From Chromohalobacter sp. 296-RDG (GTDB lineage Bacteria > Pseudomonadota > Gammaproteobacteria > Pseudomonadales > Halomonadaceae): a stretch of 64,000 bases of DNA. This document shows, in pieces, positions 20,194 to 29,907 of the stretch; position 1 is the stretch's first letter; every line of letters starts with the position of its first letter. Made by a program: the position numbers and the translations under genes. The DNA lies in NCBI RefSeq assembly GCF_029889885.1, contig NZ_JARANY010000010.1:1-64000 (forward strand), written 5' to 3'. Under the pieces are notes generated by a model. It was given only the letters and a program-made list of their open reading frames with translations. It ran no database searches and was not told the origin of the DNA.

Positions 20194-20883
20194 GTGAACG
20201 ACTCCATGTCCATTCCGCATCTGATCATGAACGCCAGCCTGATCGTTCAACTGGTCATGCTCCTGCTCCTGGCTGCCTCAATAGCCTCATGGATCATCAT
20301 TTTCCAGCGCAGCATCGCATTGCGTCGCGCCGAAAAGGCGTATCGGGATTTCGAGGACCATTTCTGGTCCGGCGTCGATCTCAACGAGCTCTATCGCGAC
20401 CTGCCCGCTGAACAGGAGTCAGTGGGCGCAGAGCACGTTTTCCGCTCCGGCTTTCGCGAATTCAATCGTCTGATGCCCAAGACCCAAAGCACCGATGCGG
20501 TGCTCGAAGGCGTGCAACGGGGCCAGCGCGTCGCGCTTTCGCGTGAAGAAGACCGCCTGCAGTTGCATCTCACTTTCCTCGCCACGGTCGCTTCGGCGAG
20601 CCCTTATATCGGCCTGTTCGGTACCGTATGGGGCATCATGGGATCGTTCCAGAGCTTGTCGATGGCACAGCAGGCGACGCTGTCCACCGTGGCGCCCTGG
20701 ATCGCAGAAGCGTTGGTCGCCACGGCCATGGGGTTGTTTGCAGCGATTCCTGCGGTGATCTTCTATAACCGACTATCCGCCCATGCGGGACGCTTGCTCG
20801 GCAAATACGAAAACTTTGCCGAGGAATTCCACGCCATCCTGCACCGTAATCTGCAAGGGCGTAGCGAACGCGAGGCATCCTGA
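20194..20883 (+). CDS. tolQ: Tol-Pal system membrane protein TolQ
   Basis: An inner-membrane MotA/ExbB-family proton-channel subunit of 229 residues with three hydrophobic segments (about residues 17-38, 134-156 and 169-190). With TolR it uses the proton motive force to energise TolA during outer-membrane constriction at division. I took the GTG at 20194, which follows GAGG; an in-frame ATG at 20206 is an alternative giving four residues less. Confidence 0.95.
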   Translation: MNDSMSIPHLIMNASLIVQLVMLLLLAASIASWIIIFQRSIALRRAEKAYRDFEDHFWSGVDLNELYRDLPAEQESVGAEHVFRSGFREFNRLMPKTQSTDAVLEGVQRGQRVALSREEDRLQLHLTFLATVASASPYIGLFGTVWGIMGSFQSLSMAQQATLSTVAPWIAEALVATAMGLFAAIPAVIFYNRLSAHAGRLLGKYENFAEEFHAILHRNLQGRSEREAS

Positions 20884-20893
20884 GGGAGGAAGC

Positions 20894-21334
20894 ATGTACG
20901 GATCCTATCATCATCGCCAGCGGCGCAAGCCGATGGGCGAGATCAATGTCGTGCCGTTCATCGATGTGATGTTGGTGCTGCTGGTGATCTTCATGATCAC
21001 CGCCCCCATGCTCAATCAAGGCGTCGATGTCGAACTGCCACAAGTGTCGTCCGATCCCATCGATACCGAGGAGCAAGAGCCACTGATCGTGTCGGTGGAT
21101 CGTGAAGGGCAGTACTACATTTCCCTGGGAGACGAAGAGACCTCCGTCGCGCTTGATGAACTCGGCGAAAAGGTCAAGGCCATGTTGAGCCGCAACGCGA
21201 ATACGCCGGTCATGGTGCGTGGCGATCGTAATGTCGCCTATGGTCAGATCGTGACATTGATGAGTACGCTGCAAGGGTCGGGAGTGGGCAACGTCGGGCT
21301 GATCTCCGAACCCCCTTCCGGTGGTGAAGAGTGA
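20894..21334 (+). CDS. tolR: Tol-Pal system protein TolR
   Basis: An ExbD/TolR-family protein of 146 residues: a short cytoplasmic N-terminus, one transmembrane helix containing the conserved proton-channel aspartate (VPFIDVMLVLLVIFMITAP), and a periplasmic domain. The ATG at 20894 has GGGAGG upstream; frames running further upstream are only overlap with tolQ. It lies ten bases after tolQ. Confidence 0.96.
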   Translation: MYGSYHHRQRRKPMGEINVVPFIDVMLVLLVIFMITAPMLNQGVDVELPQVSSDPIDTEEQEPLIVSVDREGQYYISLGDEETSVALDELGEKVKAMLSRNANTPVMVRGDRNVAYGQIVTLMSTLQGSGVGNVGLISEPPSGGEE

Positions 21335-21343
21335 GGCATCGAC

Positions 21344-22441
21344 ATGGCGAAACGTGAACGCCGTGTAGGCTATGGCTGGCCAGTGCTGCTGGCCACTGGC
21401 GTGCATATCGCAGCGCTGATGCTCACTATCGTTAAATGGCCTGAAAGCGAGTCCGACCCGACCTCTTCATCGGTGGTCCAGGCGACGCTAGTGCGCGCTG
21501 AAACGGCGACTGATCAACCCCAGCAGACCGAAGATTCCACTCCACCCGCTTCTCAGCCGGAAGAAGAGGATGTGCAGGAACCCGAAGAACCGGCGCCTTC
21601 GGAATCGTCCGAAGAGCCAGCGTCCGATAGTGACGCCGAGGTAACGGATAGCGCAGTGGAGGAAGCCCAGGCCGAAGCGCAGCGCTTGCAGGAAGAAGCG
21701 CAACGCGCAGAGGAGCAGCGAGCCGAAGCCGAGCGGAAACGCCAGGCAGAAGCCGAAGCCGAGCGGAAGCGCCAGGCAGAAGCCGAAGCCGAGCGGAAGC
21801 GTCAGGCAGAAGCAGAAGCCGAACGGAAGCGTCAGGCAGAAGCAGAAGCCGAACGGAAACGCCAGGCAGAAGCCGAAGCCGAGCGGAAGCGCCAGGCAGA
21901 AGCCGAAGCCGAGCGGATGCGCCAGGCAGAAGCCGAAGCCGAGCGGAAGCGTCAGGCAGAAGCAGAAGCCGAGCGGAAGCGTCAGGAAGAAGCAGAAGCC
22001 GAGCGGAAGCGTCAGGAAGAAGCAGAAGCCGAGCGGAAGCGTCAGGAAGAACTTGCCGAGCGGGCGGCTCAGGCTAATGACTCGTCACTGGACAGCATGA
22101 TCAGTGATGAAGAACAATCTATTGCTAACGCCAAGCAGGCCAGCGAAGCCGCCAATGGCTTCAAGAACCTGGTTCGCCGCTACGTCGAACAAAACTGGAA
22201 TATACCTTCCAATGCGTCGTCGGAGTTACGCGCCATCGTGCGAATCCAATTACTACCCACTGGCGAGCTGGTAAGCGCCACGATTACACAAAGTAGTGGC
22301 AATTCCGTTTTCGACCATTCCGTGATCAATGCCGTCGAAAAGGCGGCACCATTTCGTGAGATGCGCGAACTCGATGCTTCGGTAAAAGGTCAGTTCCGTG
22401 AATTCAATCTGGACTTCAACCCAGAGGACATCCGCCGATGA
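21344..22441 (+). CDS. tolA: Tol-Pal system protein TolA
   Basis: A trans-periplasmic protein of 365 residues with three domains: an N-terminal transmembrane anchor (about residues 10-28), a long charged helical domain (about 95-260) and a C-terminal globular domain (about 265-365) with the TonB-like fold that reaches Pal and TolB. Before the helical part there is a proline- and glutamate-rich, very acidic linker (about 45-95), as expected for periplasmic proteins of halophiles. The helical domain contains eleven near-identical ten-residue repeats. The stop codon overlaps the tolB start. Confidence 0.95.
   Translation: MAKRERRVGYGWPVLLATGVHIAALMLTIVKWPESESDPTSSSVVQATLVRAETATDQPQQTEDSTPPASQPEEEDVQEPEEPAPSESSEEPASDSDAEVTDSAVEEAQAEAQRLQEEAQRAEEQRAEAERKRQAEAEAERKRQAEAEAERKRQAEAEAERKRQAEAEAERKRQAEAEAERKRQAEAEAERMRQAEAEAERKRQAEAEAERKRQEEAEAERKRQEEAEAERKRQEELAERAAQANDSSLDSMISDEEQSIANAKQASEAANGFKNLVRRYVEQNWNIPSNASSELRAIVRIQLLPTGELVSATITQSSGNSVFDHSVINAVEKAAPFREMRELDASVKGQFREFNLDFNPEDIRR
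21722..22051 (+). repeat. Eleven tandem 30-base repeats inside tolA
   Basis: Eleven in-frame units of 30 bases each encode [10 protein letters not shown] or a close variant: unit 7 has methionine for the first lysine, and units 9-11 end in EE. Units differ mostly at synonymous positions, and variants are shared between neighbouring units, which indicates local duplication. The repeat sets the length of the TolA helical rod. Confidence 0.95.
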
Positions 22442-23724
22442 AACGACTCAATCTTTGGGCAGCCGCGCTGCTGCTGACGTTGTGTGCCGGAATGGCGCAT
22501 GCCGAGCTGACCATCGAAATCACCAAGGGCAGCGACCAGGCCATTCCCATTGCCATCGTGCCGATGGAAGGTGGAGATGAACTGCCGGAAGAGGTCTCGC
22601 GCATCGTCGGCAATGACCTGGAACGCAGCGGTCGTTTCAAGCCATTGTCGCGAGATTCACTGATCTCCCGGCCCAGCAACAGCGATGATGTTCACTATCA
22701 GGATTGGCAGCAGTTAGATAGCGAGTACCTGGTGGTGGGCAAGGTCGAGAACCAGGATGGCCAGTACCGCATTCAGTACGAGCTTCTGGACGTCAATGGT
22801 GAAGATCGCATGCTAGGCGAAGTCGTGACCTCCAGCCGCGATCAGTTGCGCGACAGCGCACACTATATCAGCGATCAGATCTTTGAAGAGATCACCGGCA
22901 TTCGTGGCGCTTTCTCGACGAGCATCGCCTATGTCACGTCCAATGGCGTCGATGACAATATCAAATATGCTTTGAATATCGCCGATTCCGACGGGCACAA
23001 CAACCAGGAGATCCTCTCCTCGGATGAGCCCATCATGTCGCCGGCATGGTCGCCCGACGGTCGCAAGTTGGCCTATGTTTCGTTTGAGACAGGGCGGCCT
23101 GCCATCTATGTCCAGAATCTTTCGACAGGGCAGCGTATCCAGTTGACCTCTTTCGAAGGGATCAACGGCGCACCGGCGTGGTCACCGGACGGACGCAAGC
23201 TAGCGATGTCCCTTTCCAAGGATGGCCAGCCGGAGATCTACGTCATGGATGTCGGCTCGCGTGATCTCACGCGCCTGACGCATAGCGACGCGATCGACAC
23301 CGAACCCGAGTGGGCACCGAACGGTCGTAGCCTGATTTTCACCTCCGACCGGAGTGGCAACCCGCAAATTTATCGTTACAACCTGGGTGATGAGCAGGCC
23401 CAGCGGATCACCTTCACCGGCAGCTATAATTCACGTGGTCGTTTCAACCCGGACGGTGATGCGATATTTATGGTGACCCGTGACGACGACGGTTTCCACA
23501 TTGCTCGCCAGGATCTGGATACCGATCGCATGACGGTCCTCACCGATTCCAACTGGGATGAATCTCCCAGTGTCGCGCCGAATGGCACCATGGTAATCTT
23601 CGCCACGCAAGAAGGGACCCGCGGTGTATTGGGGGCCGTATCGGACGATGGCAGTGCTTCCTTCCGACTGCCATCGCCGCAAGGAGACGTGCGTGAACCC
23701 GCATGGTCACCCTTTTTAGACTAA
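22438..23724 (+). CDS. tolB: Tol-Pal system beta-propeller protein TolB
   Basis: A periplasmic protein of 428 residues. It has a cleavable signal peptide (about residues 1-22, ending AHA), an N-terminal domain that binds TolA or colicins in E. coli, and a six-bladed propeller with repeats such as [13 protein letters not shown], followed by PAWSPFLD at the end. Translationally coupled to tolA by an ATGA overlap. Confidence 0.97.
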   Translation: MKRLNLWAAALLLTLCAGMAHAELTIEITKGSDQAIPIAIVPMEGGDELPEEVSRIVGNDLERSGRFKPLSRDSLISRPSNSDDVHYQDWQQLDSEYLVVGKVENQDGQYRIQYELLDVNGEDRMLGEVVTSSRDQLRDSAHYISDQIFEEITGIRGAFSTSIAYVTSNGVDDNIKYALNIADSDGHNNQEILSSDEPIMSPAWSPDGRKLAYVSFETGRPAIYVQNLSTGQRIQLTSFEGINGAPAWSPDGRKLAMSLSKDGQPEIYVMDVGSRDLTRLTHSDAIDTEPEWAPNGRSLIFTSDRSGNPQIYRYNLGDEQAQRITFTGSYNSRGRFNPDGDAIFMVTRDDDGFHIARQDLDTDRMTVLTDSNWDESPSVAPNGTMVIFATQEGTRGVLGAVSDDGSASFRLPSPQGDVREPAWSPFLD

Positions 23725-23765
23725 ACCGCGTTAGAGTCATCAGACTTCCAAGCAAGGAGAAAACA

Positions 23766-24299
23766 ATGCAACTCAAACCATATGCCCAAGGTTTCGCTGT
23801 CGCCATTTCACTCGCCGTCCTTGCGGGTTGCTCCAGCACCGGAGGCACCCAGGATGGCAGCATGGATGGTACGTCTGGAACAGGTACCGCTGGTTCAGGC
23901 TCCGCCTCCAGCCAAGGCATGGAAAGTGGGCAAGGCACTTCGGGAAGCGAGATGAGCGACCGCGATGCCATCCCCGAAGAGCGCACCATCTACTTCGCTT
24001 TCGATCGCGACACCATTCGTCCGGAATTCGAATCGGTACTCGAAGCGCATGCTCAATATCTCAAGAATCATCCCAATACCGACGTCGTCCTGGAAGGGCA
24101 TACTGACGAACGTGGCACTCGCGAGTACAACCTGGGGCTCGGTGAGCGCCGTGCACAAGCCGTCGAGCAGTATCTCAGCGTGGAAGGGGTCTCATCCTCA
24201 CAGATCGAAATCGTCAGCTATGGCGAAGAGCGTCCGGCGGCACGCGGCCACGATGAAGAATCGTACGCCCAGAATCGCCGCGTCGTCTTTTCCTACTAA
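23766..24299 (+). CDS. pal: Peptidoglycan-associated lipoprotein Pal
   Basis: An outer-membrane lipoprotein of 177 residues. The signal peptide ends in the lipobox LAGC. A glycine/serine-rich linker follows, then an OmpA-type peptidoglycan-binding domain (YFAFDRDTIRPEF, LEGHTDERGTREYNLGLGERRA). The start at 23766 follows AAGGAG; the frame extends upstream into tolB without a better start. Confidence 0.97.
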   Translation: MQLKPYAQGFAVAISLAVLAGCSSTGGTQDGSMDGTSGTGTAGSGSASSQGMESGQGTSGSEMSDRDAIPEERTIYFAFDRDTIRPEFESVLEAHAQYLKNHPNTDVVLEGHTDERGTREYNLGLGERRAQAVEQYLSVEGVSSSQIEIVSYGEERPAARGHDEESYAQNRRVVFSY

Positions 24300-24317
24300 A
24301 CGTCGCCGGAGTCAGGT

Positions 24318-25124
24318 ATGAAACACGGTCTGAAAAGACTGTGCGGCGCGGGAGCCCTGGTGCTCCCGCTGTCCGTATGGGCTCAACCCTCGGTCGATGA
24401 TTTGAACGACCAGTCCAGTAGCAGTATCTATAGCCAGACTGCCGCGCGTGAAGAATCCAGCGGCGGTGGCGGAAATCTGGCCTTGTTCAATCAACTGCAG
24501 GACAGCCAGCGCGAGATCAAGCAATTGCGTGGACAGCTCGAAGAGTTGCGCTACCAGCTCGAACAGCAAAAGAAACTTTCGCAAGAACGTTTTCTGGATC
24601 TTGAAAAACGCGTCGATAATATCGCGTCGCGCTCTGACGCCTCCGGGGCTTCTGCCGGCGTCGATAGCGATGCAGCCGAGTCGGTCACCGGAAACGCCGG
24701 TACCAACGCATCGCAAGCCGATAGCGCTCAAGAGGGCACGTCAGCCGACCAGGGACGCGAAGATTATCAGGCGGCTTTCAAGAAGGTTCAGGCGCGCAAG
24801 TTCGATGCGGCAATTCAGGCCTTCGAGGATTTCATCGGCGACTACCCGAATTCCGATTTACGTCCCAACGCGCATTATTGGCTAGGCGAGTTGTATTCCG
24901 CGCAATCGCAGTTGGACACAGCCGCCGATTCTTTCCAGACAGTCATCGATGACTATCCCGACAGCAACAAGGTCGCGGATGCTCTCTACAAGCTGGGATT
25001 GCTCAAGGCGCGTCAAGGCCATCCCGATGAGAGCGAGGAACTTCTGAATCGCGTTCGCGACGACTATCCTGATAGCAACGCCGCTGAAATGGCCGAGGAC
25101 TTTCTCAATCAATCGAACGACTGA
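24318..25124 (+). CDS. cpoB: Cell division coordinator CpoB (YbgF)
   Basis: A periplasmic protein of 268 residues and the last gene of the tol-pal run. It has a signal peptide (ending VWA), a coiled-coil trimerisation segment (about residues 60-100), an acidic linker and C-terminal TPR repeats (AFKKVQARKFDAAIQAFEDF onward). In E. coli CpoB couples peptidoglycan synthesis by PBP1B to Tol-driven outer-membrane constriction. It starts 18 bases after pal. An imperfect hairpin lies downstream but I see no clear terminator. Confidence 0.94.
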   Translation: MKHGLKRLCGAGALVLPLSVWAQPSVDDLNDQSSSSIYSQTAAREESSGGGGNLALFNQLQDSQREIKQLRGQLEELRYQLEQQKKLSQERFLDLEKRVDNIASRSDASGASAGVDSDAAESVTGNAGTNASQADSAQEGTSADQGREDYQAAFKKVQARKFDAAIQAFEDFIGDYPNSDLRPNAHYWLGELYSAQSQLDTAADSFQTVIDDYPDSNKVADALYKLGLLKARQGHPDESEELLNRVRDDYPDSNAAEMAEDFLNQSND

Positions 25125-25209
25125 TAGAGCAAGAATGCTAGAGCAACGCCAAGTGCTCAGGGCGCCGCTCACAAGGGGAGCAGCGTCCGCTTTCGCATAG
25201 GCGGTGTCG

Positions 25210-25899
25210 TCAGCCCGAATGCACAGCCATGTCGTTTTCGCCGGGCCAAAGTGCCTGCGTCAAGCTTTCCGGCGTTTCGAACCAACGATCCACCGGCCAG
25301 GTGCTCGGGGCCTCCTCGTCGCCGATATAGCCATAACGTACCGCGATGGCCTGCATGCCTGCCGCCCGTGCCGCCTGCATGTCACGTAGATGGTCACCGA
25401 TGTACCAGCAATCGCCGGGTGCAATGCCCAAACGCCGCGCCGCCTCGAGTAGCGGCGCAGGGTCGGGCTTCTTGAGCGGTAAGTCATCTGCAGCCAGCAA
25501 TACGCCGTGCGTCAGATTCAGTGCTTCGACCAGCGGCGCAGCATAGGCGCGCGGTTTGTTGGTTACGATTCCCCAGGGTCGATGTGCGCTGTCCCATGCT
25601 GTCAGCAACGGCTCCAGCCCAGGAAACACGCGGCTGTGCTGCGCAACATCGCGCCCGTAGACCTCAAGCAGAAAGCGCCTCGCCTCATCATGATCGGCAT
25701 GCGTAGGTGCCAATCCCAGCGCCAGTTCTACTAGAGCGCTGCCGCCGTTCGAGACCTGAGGGCGGATAGTCGCATAAGGCAATGGCGCGAGGCCGTGATG
25801 TGTTCGCAAGGCATTAGTGGCTTGTGCCAGATCGGGCGCCGTGTCGACGAGCGTGCCGTCGAGATCGAAAAGCAGCGCCGCCGGCTGGGTGTAACTCAT
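25210..25899 (-). CDS. gph: Phosphoglycolate phosphatase
   Basis: A haloacid-dehalogenase-family phosphatase of 229 residues that removes 2-phosphoglycolate made during DNA repair and oxidative damage. Motif [11 protein letters not shown], motif III lysine ([12 protein letters not shown]) and motif [16 protein letters not shown] are visible. The ATG at 25899 follows GGAGAGG and overlaps the stop of ubiG (ATGA), so the two are translationally coupled, an arrangement common in gammaproteobacteria. Confidence 0.93.
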   Translation of the reverse strand: MSYTQPAALLFDLDGTLVDTAPDLAQATNALRTHHGLAPLPYATIRPQVSNGGSALVELALGLAPTHADHDEARRFLLEVYGRDVAQHSRVFPGLEPLLTAWDSAHRPWGIVTNKPRAYAAPLVEALNLTHGVLLAADDLPLKKPDPAPLLEAARRLGIAPGDCWYIGDHLRDMQAARAAGMQAIAVRYGYIGDEEAPSTWPVDRWFETPESLTQALWPGENDMAVHSG

Positions 25900-26633
25900 T
25901 GCGCCTCTCCTGTGCCCGTCCATTCCGGCGTGCAATGCACCATGTAATTCACGGACACATCGTTGGCCACCAGGCGATAGCGCTTGGTCACCGGGTTGTA
26001 GGTCAGGCCAGTCTGACGACGCACGCGTAGGCCGGCGTCACGGCACCAGGCCGACAACTCCGCCGGGCGAATGAACTTGTTGTAGGTGTGCGTCCCCCGG
26101 GGCAATAGCTGTAACACGTACTCGGCACCTAGAATGGCGAACATATACGCCTTGGGATTGCGGTTGATGGTCGAGAAAAATAAGTGGCCGCCGGGTTTGA
26201 CCAGCGTCGCGCATGCTCGCACGACCGCCGCTGGATCGGGAACATGCTCGAGCATTTCCAGGCAGGTGACGACATCGAATTCACCAGGGTGCTGGGCGGC
26301 CATTTCCTCGGCGCTGATCTGGTGGTAGTCGACTGCGACCTCGCTTTCCTGCTGGTGCAGACGCGCGACGGCGAGCGGTGCTTCTCCCATGTCGATGCCC
26401 GTGACCCGAGCGCCGCGATGCGCCATCGCCTCGCTGAGAATGCCGCCACCGCATCCCACATCGATGGCGGTCTTGCCCGCCAGATTGGCCTGCTCATCGA
26501 TGAAGTTCAGGCGCAGCGGGTTGATCTCATGCAGCGGTTTGAACTCGCTTTCAGGATCCCACCAGCGGCTGGCAAGCGCTTCGAACTTGGCGATCTCGGC
26601 GTGATCCACGTTGTTACCGAACGTTTCGCTCAT
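25896..26633 (-). CDS. ubiG: Ubiquinone biosynthesis O-methyltransferase
   Basis: A SAM-dependent methyltransferase of 245 residues that performs both O-methylations of ubiquinone synthesis. It has the SAM-binding motif [14 protein letters not shown], the family N-terminal [20 protein letters not shown] and the C-terminal ITYNP-like region. The ATG at 26633 has AGAGGAAG upstream; the frame continues upstream without a credible start. First gene of the ubiG-gph pair. Confidence 0.96.
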   Translation of the reverse strand: MSETFGNNVDHAEIAKFEALASRWWDPESEFKPLHEINPLRLNFIDEQANLAGKTAIDVGCGGGILSEAMAHRGARVTGIDMGEAPLAVARLHQQESEVAVDYHQISAEEMAAQHPGEFDVVTCLEMLEHVPDPAAVVRACATLVKPGGHLFFSTINRNPKAYMFAILGAEYVLQLLPRGTHTYNKFIRPAELSAWCRDAGLRVRRQTGLTYNPVTKRYRLVANDVSVNYMVHCTPEWTGTGEAQ

Positions 26634-26913
26634 GGGGCTTCCTCTTGGAGAAATGATCGAACCGATGCCGCGGCATACGTATCGAAATCGAATGTTTATA
26701 TATGTCGTCACGTGCCGGCACGCCAATAACGCACATTCTACAATGTTACGCGCGGATGTTGAGGGGCGCATTCCGCCAACCTCGAAATGCTAGACAGTGC
26801 GAACCTCTTTGTCTGAATACCATCAAAAGAATGCCGAATCGGTGGCGCCGCCACGCTTTTCACTATGGCATACTGCCGACACTCGACCCTAGAACGCTAA
26901 GGAAGGACCCCTC

Positions 26914-27801
26914 ATGATCAAGAAGGCCGTACTACCCGTCGCTGGACTCGGTACGCGTTGCCTACCTGCCTCCAAGGCCATTCCCAAGGAAATGATCACT
27001 ATCGTCGACAAGCCGGTCATTCAGTACGTCGTCGAAGAGGCGGTGGCCGCCGGCATCAAGGAAATCGTGCTGGTGACGCACTCCAGTAAAAGCGCCATCG
27101 AGAACCACTTCGACAAGAACTTCGAGCTCGAGGCGATGCTCGAGGCCAAGGGCAAGGATGAATTACTCGCCGAAGTGCGCAACATCGTCCCCGAGGATGT
27201 GAGCATCATCGCCGTGCGCCAGTCGGTCGCCCTGGGGCTTGGGCACGCCGTACTATGCGCGCAGTCAGTGATTGGCGACGATCCGTTTGCCGTGCTGCTG
27301 CCCGACGTGCTGGTAGATGCCGGCAATCTATCGCAGAACGATCTGGCCGGCATGATCGCGGCTTACGACAAGAGCGGTCAGGCACAGATCATGGTCGAAA
27401 ACGTGCCACAAGAGATGACCCACAAATATGGGATCGTCGCGCTCGAGGGCGAGACACCAGCCCCCGGTGATAGCGCACCGCTGACGGGCATGGTCGAAAA
27501 ACCCAAGGTGGAGGAAGCACCTTCCAGCCTGGCGGTGATCGGGCGTTATCTGTTGCCGGCCGCCATCTTCCCATTGCTGGCTGAAACCAAACCCGGTGCG
27601 GGGAATGAGATCCAGCTTACCGATGCCCTCGAGGTCCTTCGCCAGCAGCAGGGCGCCGAAGCTTATCGCATGCGTGGCAATACCTACGATTGCGGGCATC
27701 AACTAGGCTACCTGGAAGCCACACTGGCACTCGCCAAGCGTCATCCCCAGTATGGCGAAGGCTTCCGCTCCCTATTGAGCCGTTACGCAAACGAGGGCTG
27801 A
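26914..27801 (+). CDS. galU: UTP-glucose-1-phosphate uridylyltransferase
   Basis: An enzyme of 295 residues producing UDP-glucose from UTP and glucose 1-phosphate for envelope polysaccharides and other glucosides. It has the nucleotide-binding GLGTRCLPASKAIPKEM near the N-terminus, VEKP and the GNEIQLTDA motif. The normal GLGTRFLP phenylalanine is a cysteine here. Start ATG at 26914 after AAGGA. The UDP-glucose dehydrogenase homologue begins four bases downstream. Confidence 0.95.
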   Translation: MIKKAVLPVAGLGTRCLPASKAIPKEMITIVDKPVIQYVVEEAVAAGIKEIVLVTHSSKSAIENHFDKNFELEAMLEAKGKDELLAEVRNIVPEDVSIIAVRQSVALGLGHAVLCAQSVIGDDPFAVLLPDVLVDAGNLSQNDLAGMIAAYDKSGQAQIMVENVPQEMTHKYGIVALEGETPAPGDSAPLTGMVEKPKVEEAPSSLAVIGRYLLPAAIFPLLAETKPGAGNEIQLTDALEVLRQQQGAEAYRMRGNTYDCGHQLGYLEATLALAKRHPQYGEGFRSLLSRYANEG

Positions 27802-27805
27802 TGCC

Positions 27806-29098
27806 ATGCGCGTGAACGTGTATGGAAGCGAGCTATCGGCGGGCGTGGCAGCGGCAGCGCTTTCCTCGGTGGGGCACCAGGTCGACTGGTGCCCGCATCC
27901 CGAATTGCCCTGGCAACGTCTGGAGCATGCCGAATGGTTGCTTCGCGAACCGGGACTCAAGTCCCAGATCGATGCAGGGTGTCGCTCGGGCCTGCTACGC
28001 CTGGTCGATACGCCCGCGCGGGAAGATATCGAGATTCATTGGCTGGCGCTGGCTCCGGACCAACGTGAATCTGCGGAAGCCTATGTGGCCGATATCCCCG
28101 CAGCGCAAAGCACTCCGCTGGTGATCGTCAATAATTCGACGTTTCCGGTCGGGCACACCGAACGCCTCGAGGCGTTGCTTGGCCATACCGGCCAAGCGGC
28201 AGTCGCCTTGCCGGACATGCTGGAAGAAGGCCGTGCCTGGGAAACCTTCACCCGCCCGGCACGCTGGTTGCTAGGTAGCGAAGATAGCCAGGCCACTGCC
28301 CAGGTACGCGAGCTGCTGCGTGCCTTCAACCGGCGCCAGGACGTCTTCCAGCTCATGCCGCGCCGCGCTGCGGAGCTCGCCAAACTGGCGATCATCGGCA
28401 TGTTGGCGACACGCATCAGTTATATGAACGAGTTGGCAGGCCTGGCCGACTCCCTGGATGTCGATGTCGAACACGTCCGCCTGGGAATGGGCGCCGATAG
28501 CCGTATCGGTTTCGAGTACCTATATCCCGGCTGTGGCTTTGGCGGTCCCAGCTTCTCGCGTGATCTCATGCGGCTGGCCGATGTTCAACATGCCTCCGGT
28601 CGCGAGTCGTTACTGCTCGAGCATGTCCTCGACATCAACGAGCAGAAGAAGGAGACGCTGTTCCGCAAATTCTGGCACTACTTCCATGGACAGCTCTACG
28701 AGCGGCGCGTCGCCATCTGGGGAGCGGCGTTCAAGCCCGGGACCACCCGCATCGACCAAGCGCCGGTGCTCACCTTGATCGATGCGCTGTTGGCGCAGGG
28801 CGTTAACGTCAGCATTCACGACCCCGAGGCGTTGCCGGCACTGTGTGAGCTCTACGAGCAGCATCCTCGCGTACGCTTTTGCGACGATGATTTCTACGCC
28901 GCTTGCGAGGGAGCGGATGCTCTGATGCTGGTCACCGAGTGGAAATGCTACTGGAACCCCAATTGGCGCCGCCTGAGCGAACTCATGATCACGCCATTGA
29001 TTCTTGATGGCCGCAATATTTACGATCCCGATTATGTTGCGGCACGTGGCTTGATCTATCGGGGGATCGGTCGGCGAGCGGATCCGGTCAACGCCTGA
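27806..29098 (+). CDS. UDP-glucose/GDP-mannose dehydrogenase homologue without catalytic cysteine
   Basis: A 430-residue protein aligning over its full length with UDP-glucose 6-dehydrogenases: N-terminal NAD domain, central helix with LATRISYMNELA, and C-terminal UDP-sugar domain starting IWGAAFKPGT. Key residues are lost. The usual GxGYVG loop reads GSELSAG. The aspartate that binds NAD ribose is missing (WCPHP). The catalytic motif GFGGSCFPKD reads GFGGPSFSRD with Ser249 in place of the cysteine, and the active-site Asn four residues after Lys193 is Ile197. It may be a pseudoenzyme or have a changed reaction. Cotranscribed with galU. Confidence 0.88.
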   Translation: MRVNVYGSELSAGVAAAALSSVGHQVDWCPHPELPWQRLEHAEWLLREPGLKSQIDAGCRSGLLRLVDTPAREDIEIHWLALAPDQRESAEAYVADIPAAQSTPLVIVNNSTFPVGHTERLEALLGHTGQAAVALPDMLEEGRAWETFTRPARWLLGSEDSQATAQVRELLRAFNRRQDVFQLMPRRAAELAKLAIIGMLATRISYMNELAGLADSLDVDVEHVRLGMGADSRIGFEYLYPGCGFGGPSFSRDLMRLADVQHASGRESLLLEHVLDINEQKKETLFRKFWHYFHGQLYERRVAIWGAAFKPGTTRIDQAPVLTLIDALLAQGVNVSIHDPEALPALCELYEQHPRVRFCDDDFYAACEGADALMLVTEWKCYWNPNWRRLSELMITPLILDGRNIYDPDYVAARGLIYRGIGRRADPVNA

Positions 29099-29105
29099 AG
29101 GACAT

Positions 29106-29127
29106 ACGCCCCCTCAACGCGGGGCGT
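29106..29127. terminator. Weak hairpin between the convergent UDP-sugar dehydrogenase homologue and sodB
   Basis: A seven-pair stem ACGCCCC / GGGGCGT with an eight-base loop between two convergent genes. No T-run follows on either strand, so it is at best a weak terminator. Confidence 0.35.
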
Positions 29128-29168
29128 GCATGATACGCGTCGACGTCAGAGCTTATCTCGCTGGGTGA

Positions 29169-29750
29169 TCAATCATTGAAGTTCTGGGCGATGAAATCCC
29201 AGTTGATGACATTCCAAACGGCATCCAGGTATTTGGGACGCGCATTGCGATAATCGATGTAGTAAGCATGCTCCCAGACATCGATGGTCATCAGCGGCGT
29301 CTGGCCGTGCACGATGGGGCAGTCGGCATCGTCGGTGTTGCTGATGTCCACCCCGCCGTCGGCGGTCTTGATCAGCCAGGTCCAGCCAGAGCCGAAATTA
29401 CCTGCCGCCTTGGCATTGAACGCCTCCTTGAACTGCTCGAAGGAGCCGAACGTCACCTTGATCGCATCGCCTAGCGCGCCCTTGGGTTCGCCACCACCGT
29501 GCGGAGAGAGACAGTGCCAGTAAAAAGTATGGTTCCATACTTGGGCCGCCTGATTGAACAGGACGCCGGAAGCCGATTGAATGATCTCTTCGAGCGACTT
29601 GTCGTCGTCGGCGGTGCCCTGGGTCAGCTCGTTGAGCTTGTTCACGTAGGCTTGATGATGCTTAGCGTAGTGATACTCCAGTGTTTCGGCGGAGATATAC
29701 GGTTCGAGCGCGTTTTTTTCATACGGCAGGGCGGGTAGTTCAAAGGCCAT
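29169..29750 (-). CDS. sodB: Superoxide dismutase, iron type
   Basis: A 193-residue Fe/Mn superoxide dismutase, cytoplasmic, converting superoxide to peroxide and oxygen. Metal ligands are visible: histidine in LEYHYAKHH, histidine in VWNHTFYW, and Asp and His in DVWEHAYYIDY. The NQAAQVWNHTFYW region and length fit the iron type (SodB). The ATG at 29750 is preceded by AAAAGGAG, a strong binding site. Confidence 0.95.
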   Translation of the reverse strand: MAFELPALPYEKNALEPYISAETLEYHYAKHHQAYVNKLNELTQGTADDDKSLEEIIQSASGVLFNQAAQVWNHTFYWHCLSPHGGGEPKGALGDAIKVTFGSFEQFKEAFNAKAAGNFGSGWTWLIKTADGGVDISNTDDADCPIVHGQTPLMTIDVWEHAYYIDYRNARPKYLDAVWNVINWDFIAQNFND

Positions 29751-29907
29751 GGTGTTCTCCTTTTGCTAAAAAACCTTACAATACCAAGCATCTGCGTTCT
29801 CAACGGCGCCCGGCATCTTAGCACCGGCCCCGGTAAGCGCCAATTTCGCCACACCCGTGGATGCGCCAGGGTATTGATACATAACGTAGTCGAGACGAGA
29901 GCCGAGC

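Noticed and set aside
21722-22051. CRISPR-like repeat array
   Set aside because: The 30-base repeats are contiguous without spacers, in frame and inside the TolA helical domain.
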